Below, one piece after another: positions 41,416 to 50,448 of a stretch of DNA of 64,000 nucleotides. Within the stretch, counting starts at the first letter, position 1. Every line of letters begins with the position of its first letter. The position numbers and the translations under genes are program-made. Origin of the DNA: 34-65-8 sp964516135 (lineage in GTDB: Bacteria > Pseudomonadota > Alphaproteobacteria > Sphingomonadales > Sphingomonadaceae); contig CAZEWN010000003.1 in the NCBI GenBank assembly GCA_964516135.1, positions 62,001 to 126,000 of the forward strand. The letters are read 5' to 3'. The notes beneath the pieces were generated by a model, which saw only the letters and a program-made list of their open reading frames with translations, searched no databases and had not been told where the DNA came from.

Positions 41416-44169
41416 CTAACCTTGACGCGCCTCGATGCGCGGCGGCACGAACGAGCTGCGTTCGCGCGCGATCAGCGCGATCGAACCGTCATCCTCCGCC
41501 TCCAGCGGCTCGGCGAACTGGATTCCCATCCGGTTTTCGACACTCCACCGACACGCTGCGGTCACGATCAGGGAATCCGACAACGCTATGCGAAATTCGG
41601 TGTCGGTGGGCACATTCCACAGGCCCTCCACCATCGCGCCCGACAGCGACATGTTTCGGATCGTGCCGTTGTAATAATGGCCTTCGTGTTCGAGCACGAC
41701 CTTGCGGAGCATGGTGAACCGCTTGGGCCGGGCCGATCGCGGTCCGGAAGCCACAATGCCAAGCCCCTGCGCCAGCCGCTCCATCGTCTCGGCGCTGCTC
41801 AGCGGTCCGGAATACACGAACCCTTGCACATGGGTGCAACCGTAACGGCGGACCAGGTCCAACTCGTCCAGCGTCTCGCACCCCTCGGCAGTGATATCCA
41901 TCCCCAGCGCATGCGCTAGGTTGGTGATCGACGCGATGATCGCGCCGTTCCGGCTGCCCGGCTGGGTCGCACCGCGGACAAAGCTCTGGTCGATCTTGAT
42001 CTTGTCGAACGGCGCGCGCTTTAGATAGCCGAGCGAGGAATAGCCGGTTCCGAAATCATCGAGCGCCACCCGTACGCCGATCCGTTTTAGCGCCGCGAAC
42101 ATCGCGTCGGTGCCCTGATCATCGTTGAGAAAGACGTTCTCGGTAATCTCCAGCTCGAGCCGTGCGGGATCGACATTCGCCTGCGCGATGGCGTTGGTCA
42201 CGATGGCGGCGAACTGCGGGTTGGCGAATTGCAGCGGCGAGACGTTGACCGCGCAGCGCACTTCCTCAGGCCAGCGCGCAAGATCCTGGCATGCCGTTCG
42301 CAGGGCCCATTCGCCGATCGTGGCGATCAGTCCGGTGTCCTCGGCAACCGGGATGAACTTTGCCGGCGACAGCCAGCCGTGTACCGGATGGCGCCAGCGC
42401 AGCAGTGCCTCGAAACCAGAAATCTGTTCGGTCGCGGCACGCACGACCGGCTGATAGAACAGCTGCAGTTCTCCATTCGCGATGGCGTCGCGCAGGTCCT
42501 GCTCCATCTGGTTGCGTTCCTCCGCGCGCGAATGAAGGTCGCTGGAATAGAAGTGCGAGCGGCCCCTTCCGCCGTCCTTAGCCGCATAGAGCGCAAGATC
42601 GGCATTGCGGATCACCGATTCACTGGTGAGCCCGTTGGCGGGCGCAATTGCAATGCCCACCGACACCCCAATTACCACTCGCTGTCCCTCGATCGAGTAA
42701 GGCTGCGACAGTGAATGGATGATGTCCTGTGCCAGATGGGCAAGGCGGCCGTGCTCAACACGCCCCGGCACGATCACCTGGAATTCGTCGCCACCAAGCC
42801 GACCGCACCGACCCATCTGCCCAACCGCGCGTTCCAGCCGCTGCGAGACCTGTTTCAGCAAGGCATCGCCGGCTGGATGCCCCAGTGTGTCGTTGACGTT
42901 CTTGAACCGGTCGAGATCGAGCAGAAACACGCTGCATTCACGCTCGTGCTCGCGCGGGCTGCCGAGAATTTTCTCCAGCGTTTGCGACATCTGCAATCGG
43001 TTCGCGAGGCCGGTCAGCGAATCGTATTGCGCCAGCCGCGCGGCGTTTTCCTGGCTGCGCTTCTTTTCGGTGAGGTCGGTGCCGGAACCGCGGAAACCGC
43101 AGAAGTTCTGGAACCCGTCATAAACCGGCCGTCCGTTGATCGACCACCAGCGCGGATCGCCCTGCACCGCCGCGCGCACGGCAAGTTCCTGGAAAGAGGA
43201 GCGCGCGGAAAGATGGAAGGTCAGCGTCCGTTCCCCCTCTCGGTTATCGTCAGCCAGTTCGAACAGGCTGGTAAAGGGCCGCCCTTCCAGCTCCGTCGGC
43301 TTGCGTCCAAGCGTTTGCGCCACCGATGACGACACGTAGGTGAGATTACCTCGACGATCCGTTTCCCAAAACCAGCCTTGCCCTGTATCCTCGTAGTCCG
43401 AGAGAATACTCTGCGCGCGGTCGCGAATACGCGCCTGTGCCTGCGCCAGTTCCGCCTGCTTCTGATCGCGCACCGACTGGTAACGGGCGATCGCCGCACC
43501 GACGGCGGTGGCAATACACAGCCCGGCAAACGCCGCGAACGTTCCATCGATCACCACAACCGGACCCCAGCAGGCAATCTTGCTGGCAAAGAGATGCGCC
43601 ACGCGGCGGCCCAACACGGTGGCGAACACCGCGTTGAGGCTGACCAGCGCGGCGAGACCGATGCGTGGATCGAGCCCGCCCGCATAGATCCAGTGCCCGA
43701 AACCGGTGCCGAACAGCATTGCGATTCCCACCACCAGCAGCCCGCTAACGGTCAGGCTGGCGGTGCGGCCGCGTTCTCCCGCGCGCTCCCACCGGATCGC
43801 GAAGCGGGAAAGATAGGCCAGCGCCGTCGCCCCGGCGGCGAGGCTGGCCGCGGCAAGGGTCGGCAGTTGCCAGCCCGCAATCCCGGCAACGGTAAAGCAC
43901 AGCGCGGTCGCCAGTGCCATCCAGGGCATCAGGCGGGGTACGGAATCGATCTGGCGCAGGTTCGCGCGCACGGGCCGTGCACTGGTCGGGCGTGGCCGGG
44001 TGGCGAGGTCGGATCGGCGCTGCCCGGCGCGGCGGTCGATCGCTTCGCTCCGGGCCGCATCCGCGTGTGGGGCAGCCGGCAGCGGGCGGGCGTCGGCATG
44101 CAATGCCGCGCCATGCGCGCTTCCCGCACTTTCCCGTGCCGGAGCCATCTGAGGGTTCGCCCCGCCCAT
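41416..44169 (-). CDS. membrane PAS-GGDEF-EAL-PilZ cyclic-di-GMP turnover protein
   Basis: 917 residues from the ATG at 44169; one seven codons later is an alternative. The first 80 residues are charged, then about four transmembrane helices (roughly 85-228) form a membrane sensor. PAS follows (255-365), GGDEF (385-545, motif at 459-463), EAL (560-800, EAL at 587-589) and PilZ (about 815-905). Catalytic motifs are intact. It shares the domain order of its 739-residue neighbour 84 bases downstream, so the pair arose by duplication, one copy being soluble. A much longer reading frame into the phaC gene is antisense and rejected. Confidence 0.9.
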   Translation of the reverse strand: MGGANPQMAPARESAGSAHGAALHADARPLPAAPHADAARSEAIDRRAGQRRSDLATRPRPTSARPVRANLRQIDSVPRLMPWMALATALCFTVAGIAGWQLPTLAAASLAAGATALAYLSRFAIRWERAGERGRTASLTVSGLLVVGIAMLFGTGFGHWIYAGGLDPRIGLAALVSLNAVFATVLGRRVAHLFASKIACWGPVVVIDGTFAAFAGLCIATAVGAAIARYQSVRDQKQAELAQAQARIRDRAQSILSDYEDTGQGWFWETDRRGNLTYVSSSVAQTLGRKPTELEGRPFTSLFELADDNREGERTLTFHLSARSSFQELAVRAAVQGDPRWWSINGRPVYDGFQNFCGFRGSGTDLTEKKRSQENAARLAQYDSLTGLANRLQMSQTLEKILGSPREHERECSVFLLDLDRFKNVNDTLGHPAGDALLKQVSQRLERAVGQMGRCGRLGGDEFQVIVPGRVEHGRLAHLAQDIIHSLSQPYSIEGQRVVIGVSVGIAIAPANGLTSESVIRNADLALYAAKDGGRGRSHFYSSDLHSRAEERNQMEQDLRDAIANGELQLFYQPVVRAATEQISGFEALLRWRHPVHGWLSPAKFIPVAEDTGLIATIGEWALRTACQDLARWPEEVRCAVNVSPLQFANPQFAAIVTNAIAQANVDPARLELEITENVFLNDDQGTDAMFAALKRIGVRVALDDFGTGYSSLGYLKRAPFDKIKIDQSFVRGATQPGSRNGAIIASITNLAHALGMDITAEGCETLDELDLVRRYGCTHVQGFVYSGPLSSAETMERLAQGLGIVASGPRSARPKRFTMLRKVVLEHEGHYYNGTIRNMSLSGAMVEGLWNVPTDTEFRIALSDSLIVTAACRWSVENRMGIQFAEPLEAEDDGSIALIARERSSFVPPRIEARQG

Positions 44170-44305
44170 GGCGACCGATTGCCCCAAACCTGTTTGAAAT
44201 CGGTTAATCGCACCGCAGGAATTCGGCCATCGGGCGCGGTTTTCCGCGTGCTTGCCAACGTCCGGGGGGCGGTGCATGAATGCCGCAGAAAAGGGGAGAG
44301 GGAAC

Positions 44306-46000
44306 ATGGCCAAAGGAAGGACGCTCGAGAACGAAGCGGCCCAGTCGACCACGGCGCTCGGCCCCCTGGTCGGTTTGGCGCGGGAAGATTTCGTCGGCGC
44401 CGTCGCGCTGCTGCTGCGCGAAACCGCGTCCGACCCGCAGCGCACAATGCGGCACGCCCAGGAATTGGGGCAGGACATGGTAAAAATCATGACCGGCAAG
44501 TCCGATCTGGCGCCCGACCCCAAGGACAAGCGGTTCATGGACCCCGCGTGGCAGTACAACCCGTTCTTCCGGGCCGGCGCGCAGTACTATCTCGCCGTGC
44601 AGAAAGGGATGCGGAGCTGGCTGTCCGAGCTCGAACTGGACGAAATCGAGCGCGACCGGGCAAATTTCATATCCAACATCATAATCGACAGCCTTTCCCC
44701 GACGAACACCCTGGTGGGCAATCCCACGGCCCAAAAGCGGCTGATCGATAGCGGCGGCCTCTCCTTGGTGAAGGGGCTCAAGAACGCCTACGACGACATG
44801 GTCCACAACAAGGGCATGGTCAGCCAGGTAAACAAGAAGCCGTTCAAGCTGGGCGAGAACGTGGCGACCAGTAAGGGCGCGGTCGTGCTGCGGACCGAGA
44901 TGATGGAACTGATCCACTACGCGCCGACCACGGACGAGGTCTACACGATCCCGCAGCTCACCATCCCGCCGCAGATCAACAAGATGTACATCAACGACCT
45001 CTCGCCGGAGAAGTCGGTGGTCAAGTACCAGCTGGACCACGGGGTGCAGACGTTCGTGATTTCGTGGCGCAATCCGTCAAGGGACCAGGGCCACTGGGGA
45101 ATGGACGAATACATCGCCTCGTGCCGCCAGGCGCTGGCGGCGGTGAAGGCGATCACTGGCAGCGGCAAAGTCAACGTATCTGCCGGGTGTTCCGGCGGGC
45201 AGACCGCCTCGGTCTTGGCAAGCGCGCTGGCGGCGGATGGCGATGACAGCCTTAATGCGCTCACGCTGATGGTCTGCGTCCTGCATCCCAAACAGAACGA
45301 CATCGAGGCCGGCTCGCTGATGACTGAGAACGGGATGCAGCTCGCCAAGGCGCGCGCCGCCCGGAAGGGCGTGATCAAGGGCGACGACCTGTCGCGCGGG
45401 TTCGCCTGGCTGCGGCCCAATGACCTGATCTGGAACTACGTGATCAACAACTACCTGTTGGGCGAGGATCCGCCTGCGTTCGACGTCCTGTTCTGGAATG
45501 CCGACGCGACCAACCTGTCCGCCAGCCTGATGGGCGATTTCCTCCACCTGTTTGAAACGCTCGCGTTTACGAAGCAAGGCGAGGTCGAGATGGCCGGGCA
45601 CAGGATCGACCTCGCGAAAGTGGACGCCCCGCTGTTCATCCTCGGCGGCGTGACCGACCATATTACCCCTTGGAAGGCGACCTATCGTTCGACCCAGCTG
45701 TTCGGTTCCGACGACGTGACCTACGTCCTCAGCCAGTCAGGTCACATGCAGGCGATCCTTAACCCGCCGGGCAACCCCAAGGCGAAATACTACGTCCGCA
45801 AGGATGGCAAGCCACTGCCCGCAACCGCCGACGAGTGGCTTCAGGGAACCGAGGAAGTCGCCGGAAGTTGGTGGCCGTTCTGGATGGAATGGGTCCATGC
45901 GAACTCGGGCAAGAAAAAGCCCGCGCCGAAATCTGTGGGCAGCAAGGCTTTCCCCGCTCTCGATCCAGCCCCGGGCCTGTATGTCGTCGAGGAACGCTGA
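44306..46000 (+). CDS. phaC: class II-like poly(3-hydroxyalkanoate) synthase
   Basis: 564 residues from an ATG with GGGGAGAGGG upstream. The N-terminal PhaC domain (about 40-200) with DPAWQYNPFFRAGAQYYLA is followed by an alpha/beta hydrolase core. The lipase-like box is SAGCSGGQT, that is AxCxG instead of the usual GxCxG. The Asp and His of the triad fit GGVTDHITPW and SGHMQAILNPPG. It polymerises hydroxyacyl-CoA into storage polyester on granule surfaces. The depolymerase gene follows within 30 bases. Class II-like (medium chain) from its family look, though substrate range cannot be read. Confidence 0.9.
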   Translation: MAKGRTLENEAAQSTTALGPLVGLAREDFVGAVALLLRETASDPQRTMRHAQELGQDMVKIMTGKSDLAPDPKDKRFMDPAWQYNPFFRAGAQYYLAVQKGMRSWLSELELDEIERDRANFISNIIIDSLSPTNTLVGNPTAQKRLIDSGGLSLVKGLKNAYDDMVHNKGMVSQVNKKPFKLGENVATSKGAVVLRTEMMELIHYAPTTDEVYTIPQLTIPPQINKMYINDLSPEKSVVKYQLDHGVQTFVISWRNPSRDQGHWGMDEYIASCRQALAAVKAITGSGKVNVSAGCSGGQTASVLASALAADGDDSLNALTLMVCVLHPKQNDIEAGSLMTENGMQLAKARAARKGVIKGDDLSRGFAWLRPNDLIWNYVINNYLLGEDPPAFDVLFWNADATNLSASLMGDFLHLFETLAFTKQGEVEMAGHRIDLAKVDAPLFILGGVTDHITPWKATYRSTQLFGSDDVTYVLSQSGHMQAILNPPGNPKAKYYVRKDGKPLPATADEWLQGTEEVAGSWWPFWMEWVHANSGKKKPAPKSVGSKAFPALDPAPGLYVVEER

Positions 46001-46028
46001 GCGTCATGCTCGCCACAAGGAACTTGGT

Positions 46029-46877
46029 TTGACCGACCCCATGAAAACCGCCGACATCTCCATGGAGTCTGTCGGCGGCCGCATCCTGCGTGTCGCCCGC
46101 TGGCGGCTCGAGATGCCGAGCAAGCACCTGCCCGTGCTGTTCTTCAACGGCATCGGCGCCAATATCGAAGCGGTCGCCCCGCTGGCCGAGGCGCTGGATG
46201 ACCGCGGCTTCATCATGTTCGACATGCCCGGGGTGGGTGAATCGCCCGAACCGCTGGTGCCCTACAATGCGTTCACGATGGCCTGGACGACCATGCTGCT
46301 GCTCGACCGCTTTGGCATCGATCAGGTCGACGTGATGGGTGTGAGTTGGGGCGGCGCCATGGCGCAGCATTTCGCGCTCCAGCATCCGGCGCGCACGCGG
46401 CGGCTGATCCTGGTCGCGACGAGCGCCGGGATGATCATGGTCCCTGGCAATCCCAAGGCATTGAGCAAGATGGCCAACCCGCGCCGCTACGTCGATGCGG
46501 CGTTCATGGAGAAGCACTTCCAGACGCTCTACGGCGGCGCGCTCGGCGCCGCTTCGGGCAAGGCGGGGCACATCGCGCGGCTGAAGCCGCCGACTCGGCG
46601 CGGCTACCTCTATCAGCTTCTCGCCATGATCGGCTGGACCAGCGCGCCCGCCCTGCCCTTCCTCAAGGCGCCGACACTGATCCTGATGGGCGATGACGAC
46701 CAGATCGTTCCGCTCGCCAACGGCCGCATCCTCAATTCGCTCATCCCCGGCAGCGAGCTTGAGGTTATGGAGGGCGGCGGTCACCTGTTCCTGCTCAGCC
46801 ACCGCGACCAGAGCGTCTCGGCAATCCGCCGCTTCCTCGACCGGCCGGACGCGAACGAATTGCCCGAAGCGGCCTGA
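46029..46877 (+). CDS. phaZ: poly(3-hydroxyalkanoate) depolymerase (alpha/beta hydrolase)
   Basis: 282 residues if the TTG at 46029 is used (AAGGAA lies just upstream), 278 from the ATG at 46041. The nucleophile elbow is VMGVSWGGAMAQ, LILMGDDDQIVP carries the Asp and EGGGHLFLLSH the His. Intracellular PHA depolymerases of this type follow phaC in many bacteria. It should release hydroxyacids from storage polyester. A longer frame inside phaC is rejected. Confidence 0.88.
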   Translation: MTDPMKTADISMESVGGRILRVARWRLEMPSKHLPVLFFNGIGANIEAVAPLAEALDDRGFIMFDMPGVGESPEPLVPYNAFTMAWTTMLLLDRFGIDQVDVMGVSWGGAMAQHFALQHPARTRRLILVATSAGMIMVPGNPKALSKMANPRRYVDAAFMEKHFQTLYGGALGAASGKAGHIARLKPPTRRGYLYQLLAMIGWTSAPALPFLKAPTLILMGDDDQIVPLANGRILNSLIPGSELEVMEGGGHLFLLSHRDQSVSAIRRFLDRPDANELPEAA

Positions 46878-46898
46878 AACAGAGGGGACGGAGCGGAC

Positions 46899-48221
46899 AT
46901 GCGGCACATCGCAATCATCGGCTCCGGCCCCGCAGGGTACTACACCGCCGAAGCCGCGCAAAAACAGTGGGGGAATAATGTCCGGGTGGATGTGTTTGAC
47001 CTGCTGCCGGTCCCCTACGGCCTGATCCGGACGGGCGTCGCGCCCGATCATCAGTCGATCAAGGGCGTCAGTCGCCGCTATGAGAGCACGGCGCTCTCCG
47101 ATAACGTCCGCTTCGTCGGCAACGTCATGATCGGCCGCGACGTGACGGTGCCGGAGCTGCAAGGCCTCTACGACGCGTTGGTGTTCGCCACTGGCGCTCC
47201 CAACGACAAGCCTCTGGGCATCCCGGGTGAGGAACTGGGCAATGTGTTTGGCAGCGCGGCCTTCGTTGGCTGGTACAACGGGCACCCGCAATTTCGCGAT
47301 CTCGATCCAGACCTGTCGGGGCAAGGCGCCGTCGTGATCGGCATGGGCAATGTGGCGCTGGACGTTGCCCGTATCCTCTCCAAGACTCAGACCGAATTCG
47401 CGGGCAGCGACATCGTAGCGCACGCGCTTGAAGCATTGCGGACCGCGCGCACCCGCACGGTCACGATCATCGGTCGCAGGGGGCCGCACCAGATCATGAT
47501 GACGCCCAAGGAACTGGGCGAGCTGATGCATCTCGAACGCGCCAGCCCGCGCGTAGACCCGGCCGACCTGCCCGACGAAGGCGAGGACGCGCTGCTCGAA
47601 CCGGGCCTCAGGAAGTCCGTCACCCACCTGCGCGCTTTCGCCGGCATTCCCGAGAGCGAGCGGGCCGACAAGGCGATCGAGATCGACTTCGACATGTTTG
47701 CCAGCCCGGTGCGCCTCATCGGTAATGGCGGGGTCGAAGGGGTGGAGGTCGAGGTTACGCGGGTGGAAGCGGGCCGCGCGATCGGTACCGGCGAAACATA
47801 CGTCATCCCCGCCGGCCTGGTGGTCAGTTGCATCGGCTACCGCAGTTCGCCCATCCCCGACGTGCCGTTCGACGAACGCGCGGGCCGCTTTGCCAACCAC
47901 GAGGGGCGCATCCTGCCCGGCCTCTACTGCGTCGGATGGGCCCGGCGCGGCCCGACCGGCACGATAGGCACCAACCGCCCCGACGGATTCGCCGTGGTCG
48001 AGAAGATCGCCGAAGACCTGGCAAGTGGCAACCTCGGTCCCTCGACCAAGCCGGGCCGGGCTGGGTTCGACGCGCTGGCCGAAGCACGCGGGCTCGACGT
48101 GGTCACGTTTCGCGACTGGAAGAAGATCGAGGAAGCTGAAATCCGCGCTGCCCGCGAAGGCGCCCCGCGCGAGAAATTCGTCGACATCGAAAGCATGATC
48201 CGCGCGCGGGGCCAGGATTAG
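46899..48221 (+). CDS. ferredoxin-NADP reductase, adrenodoxin reductase type
   Basis: 440 residues. IIGSGPAGYYTAEA is the FAD-binding fold, GVAPDHQSIKGV and VIGMGNVALDVARIL (NADP fold) are standard for the FprA/adrenodoxin-reductase group, and GWARRGPTGTIGTNR near the end is the FAD tail. It moves electrons between NADPH and ferredoxin. KorAB in the same window uses ferredoxin, so a functional link is possible but unproven. It starts 22 bases after phaZ and may share its transcript. Confidence 0.92.
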   Translation: MRHIAIIGSGPAGYYTAEAAQKQWGNNVRVDVFDLLPVPYGLIRTGVAPDHQSIKGVSRRYESTALSDNVRFVGNVMIGRDVTVPELQGLYDALVFATGAPNDKPLGIPGEELGNVFGSAAFVGWYNGHPQFRDLDPDLSGQGAVVIGMGNVALDVARILSKTQTEFAGSDIVAHALEALRTARTRTVTIIGRRGPHQIMMTPKELGELMHLERASPRVDPADLPDEGEDALLEPGLRKSVTHLRAFAGIPESERADKAIEIDFDMFASPVRLIGNGGVEGVEVEVTRVEAGRAIGTGETYVIPAGLVVSCIGYRSSPIPDVPFDERAGRFANHEGRILPGLYCVGWARRGPTGTIGTNRPDGFAVVEKIAEDLASGNLGPSTKPGRAGFDALAEARGLDVVTFRDWKKIEEAEIRAAREGAPREKFVDIESMIRARGQD

Positions 48222-48244
48222 ATTCGCGTGGCGGCGCGGAGTGG

Positions 48245-48421
48245 CTAGCGCAGGATGTCGAAGCCAAGCTCGCGACGGACCGCATCGCGCGTTGCGTTGC
48301 CGATCGTGCCGCTCTTGCGTGCTTTGTCGATTTCAACGGTAGCAATCTTCGCCGGGCGAATGGCGCACGGACGCGCCAAGTCACTGCAGCGACGGTCGGT
48401 TTTAGCGACAGGTCGCCTCAC
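48245..48421 (-). CDS. small open frame downstream of dnaN
   Basis: 58 residues from a GTG that overlaps the dnaN stop. The sequence has an even spread of charged residues (IDKARKSGTIGNATRDAVRRE) and ends GFDILR. No domain is recognised and no ribosome site is seen. It could be a small coupled gene, a relic of a longer one or chance. The convergent reductase gene ends only 24 bases away. Confidence 0.3.
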   Translation of the reverse strand: MRRPVAKTDRRCSDLARPCAIRPAKIATVEIDKARKSGTIGNATRDAVRRELGFDILR

Positions 48422-49542
48422 ACCCGCATCGGCATCAGTACGTAGAGCGCGGGGCTCTTCTCGTCCTTGCGGATCAAGGTCGGGGCGCCAGCATCCGCGA
48501 GGTGCATTTCTACCGTATCGCTGTCGATCTGGCTGAGGATATCCTTGAGATAATTGGCGTTGAAGCCGATCTCGAAGCCTTCGCTCGAATAATCCGCCGC
48601 CAGTTCCTCGGCCGCGGTGCCGTTGTCAGGCGAGGTGACGGACAGGGTAACCTTGTCCGGTTCCAGCCCCATCTTTACCGCGCGGGTCTTCTCGGTGGCG
48701 ATCGTCGCGACGCGGTCGACGCCTTCGTAGAAACTTTTCGGATCGAGCTTGAGCAGCTTGTCATTGCCGGTCGGAATGACGCGGGAATAATCAGGGAACG
48801 TGCCGTCGATCAGCTTGCTGGTCAACACCACACCGCCCTCGCCACCAAGGGTGAAGCGGATCTTGCTTGCCGACAGGTCGACCAGGACCGAGCCGTCCAA
48901 TGATTCCTCGAGCAGCTTTCGCAGTTCTGCCACCGCTTTGCGCGGCACGATCACGTCGGGCATCCCCTCCGCGCCGTCGGGCTGGTCGATCGTATAGCGC
49001 GCCAGCCGGTGCCCGTCGGTCGCGGCGGCCTTCAGCACCGGGCGATCGTCCTCCGACGCGTGCAGGAAGATGCCGTTGAGGTAATAGCGCGTTTCCTCGG
49101 TCGAGATCGCGAAGCGGGTGCGGTCGATCAGTTCGGCCAGCGTGCGCGCGGGCACTTCGAAGCTGGTGGGCAGGTCGCCCTCGACGATCACGGGAAAATC
49201 GTCGCGCGGCAGCGTGGGCAGCTTGAAGCGGCTCCGGCTTGCCTTCACCTCCATGCGGTTCTCGGCGGTTTCCAGGCTGACCTCGCTTCCATCGGGCAGC
49301 TTGCGCGCGATATCGAACAGCAGGTGCGCCGAAACCGTGATCGCGCCCTCGCTTTCGACCTTCGCCGCCATGTGCTCCACGACCTGGAGGTCGAGGTCGG
49401 TCGCCATCACCTTGAGCGAGTTCGAACCTTCCGCCTCGATCAGCACGTTGGAGAGGATGGGGATCGTGTTGCGCCGCTCCACCACTGACTGGACGTGGCT
49501 GAGGCAGCGTAGCAGCGTTGCGCGTTCGATTGTGGCCTTCAT
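48418..49542 (-). CDS. dnaN: DNA polymerase III beta subunit (sliding clamp)
   Basis: 374 residues. MKATIERATLLRCLSHVQSVVERRNTIPIL (quoted as its first part MKATIERATLLRCLSHVQS and then VVERRNTIPIL) and the ending YVLMPMRV are diagnostic. Three clamp domains are all present. The ring tethers the replicase to DNA. As usual in alphaproteobacteria it is not next to dnaA here. The 153 bases upstream hold no gene. Confidence 0.97.
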   Translation of the reverse strand: MKATIERATLLRCLSHVQSVVERRNTIPILSNVLIEAEGSNSLKVMATDLDLQVVEHMAAKVESEGAITVSAHLLFDIARKLPDGSEVSLETAENRMEVKASRSRFKLPTLPRDDFPVIVEGDLPTSFEVPARTLAELIDRTRFAISTEETRYYLNGIFLHASEDDRPVLKAAATDGHRLARYTIDQPDGAEGMPDVIVPRKAVAELRKLLEESLDGSVLVDLSASKIRFTLGGEGGVVLTSKLIDGTFPDYSRVIPTGNDKLLKLDPKSFYEGVDRVATIATEKTRAVKMGLEPDKVTLSVTSPDNGTAAEELAADYSSEGFEIGFNANYLKDILSQIDSDTVEMHLADAGAPTLIRKDEKSPALYVLMPMRV

Positions 49543-49695
49543 CGGTCCCTACTCATATCCCCTGTGGCGCGTATGCGACCGGAATCGCCCGCGAGCGCCG
49601 GAAACTGTCGCTCGACATTAACGAGGGGCCGCACCGGGGCAAGGTGCCGCCGCGACCCCTCGTGATTCCTTGGGGATAAAGAGCGCGATTCGCGC

Positions 49696-50448
49696 CTATC
49701 CGAGCATCGCCATGCCGCCGTTGACGTGCAGCGTCTGTCCGGTGACATAGCCTGCCTCGTCGCTGGCGAGGTAAGCGACCGCCGCGCCGATGTCGCCGCC
49801 CTCGCCCATCCGCCCCATCGGGATGCGGGCGTTGAGCGCATCCTTCTGCGTATCGGGCAGCACTTCGGTCATCGCGGTGCGGATGAATCCGGGGGCTACG
49901 CAATTCACGGTGACGCCGCGCGTGGCCAGCTCCTGCGCCAGGCTCTTGGACATGCCGACCAGCCCCGCCTTGGCGGCGGCATAATTCATCTGGCCCGGGT
50001 TACCGGTCGCGCCCACGACGCTGGTGATCGTGACGATGCGGCCATGGCGCGCCTTCATCATAGGCTTGGCGGCGGCGCGCATCAGGCGGAACGCAGCCTC
50101 AAGGTTGATGCGCATGACCGCGTCCCATTCCTCGTCCTTCATTCGCATGGCCAGGTTGTCCCGCGTGACCCCGGCGTTGTTGACCAGAATGTCAAGCTTG
50201 CCGAACGTGTCGATGGCTGCGGGCACCAGTTCCTCGACCTGGGTCGTGTTCGAAAGGTCGCATGTGATCTCGACATGATCACCGCCAACCTCTGCCATCA
50301 ACTGTTCGCGAAACGCGCGCAGCTTGGCGCCGTTGGACCCGCTGAGCGCAATCCGTGCGCCTTGCCTGGCCAGCGCATAGGCGATCGCCGAACCGATCCC
50401 CCCACTGGCCCCGGTAACGAGCGCGGTCTTTCCTTCCAGGCTGAACAT
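49696..50448 (-). CDS. fabG: 3-oxoacyl-ACP reductase FabG
   Basis: 250 residues. TGASGGIGSAIA, NNAGVTRDNLAMRMKDEEWD, the catalytic MNYAAAKAG, and the tail GYVTGQTLHVNGGMAM are a textbook FabG. It reduces 3-oxoacyl-ACP with NADPH in fatty-acid elongation. The start overlaps the fabD stop (TAATG). A longer reading into fabD is out of family and rejected. Confidence 0.95.
   Translation of the reverse strand: MFSLEGKTALVTGASGGIGSAIAYALARQGARIALSGSNGAKLRAFREQLMAEVGGDHVEITCDLSNTTQVEELVPAAIDTFGKLDILVNNAGVTRDNLAMRMKDEEWDAVMRINLEAAFRLMRAAAKPMMKARHGRIVTITSVVGATGNPGQMNYAAAKAGLVGMSKSLAQELATRGVTVNCVAPGFIRTAMTEVLPDTQKDALNARIPMGRMGEGGDIGAAVAYLASDEAGYVTGQTLHVNGGMAMLG

Noticed and set aside
41416..44559. Extended cyclic-di-GMP protein of 1047 residues
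   Set aside because: The first 130 residues are antisense to the phaC gene and show no family similarity.
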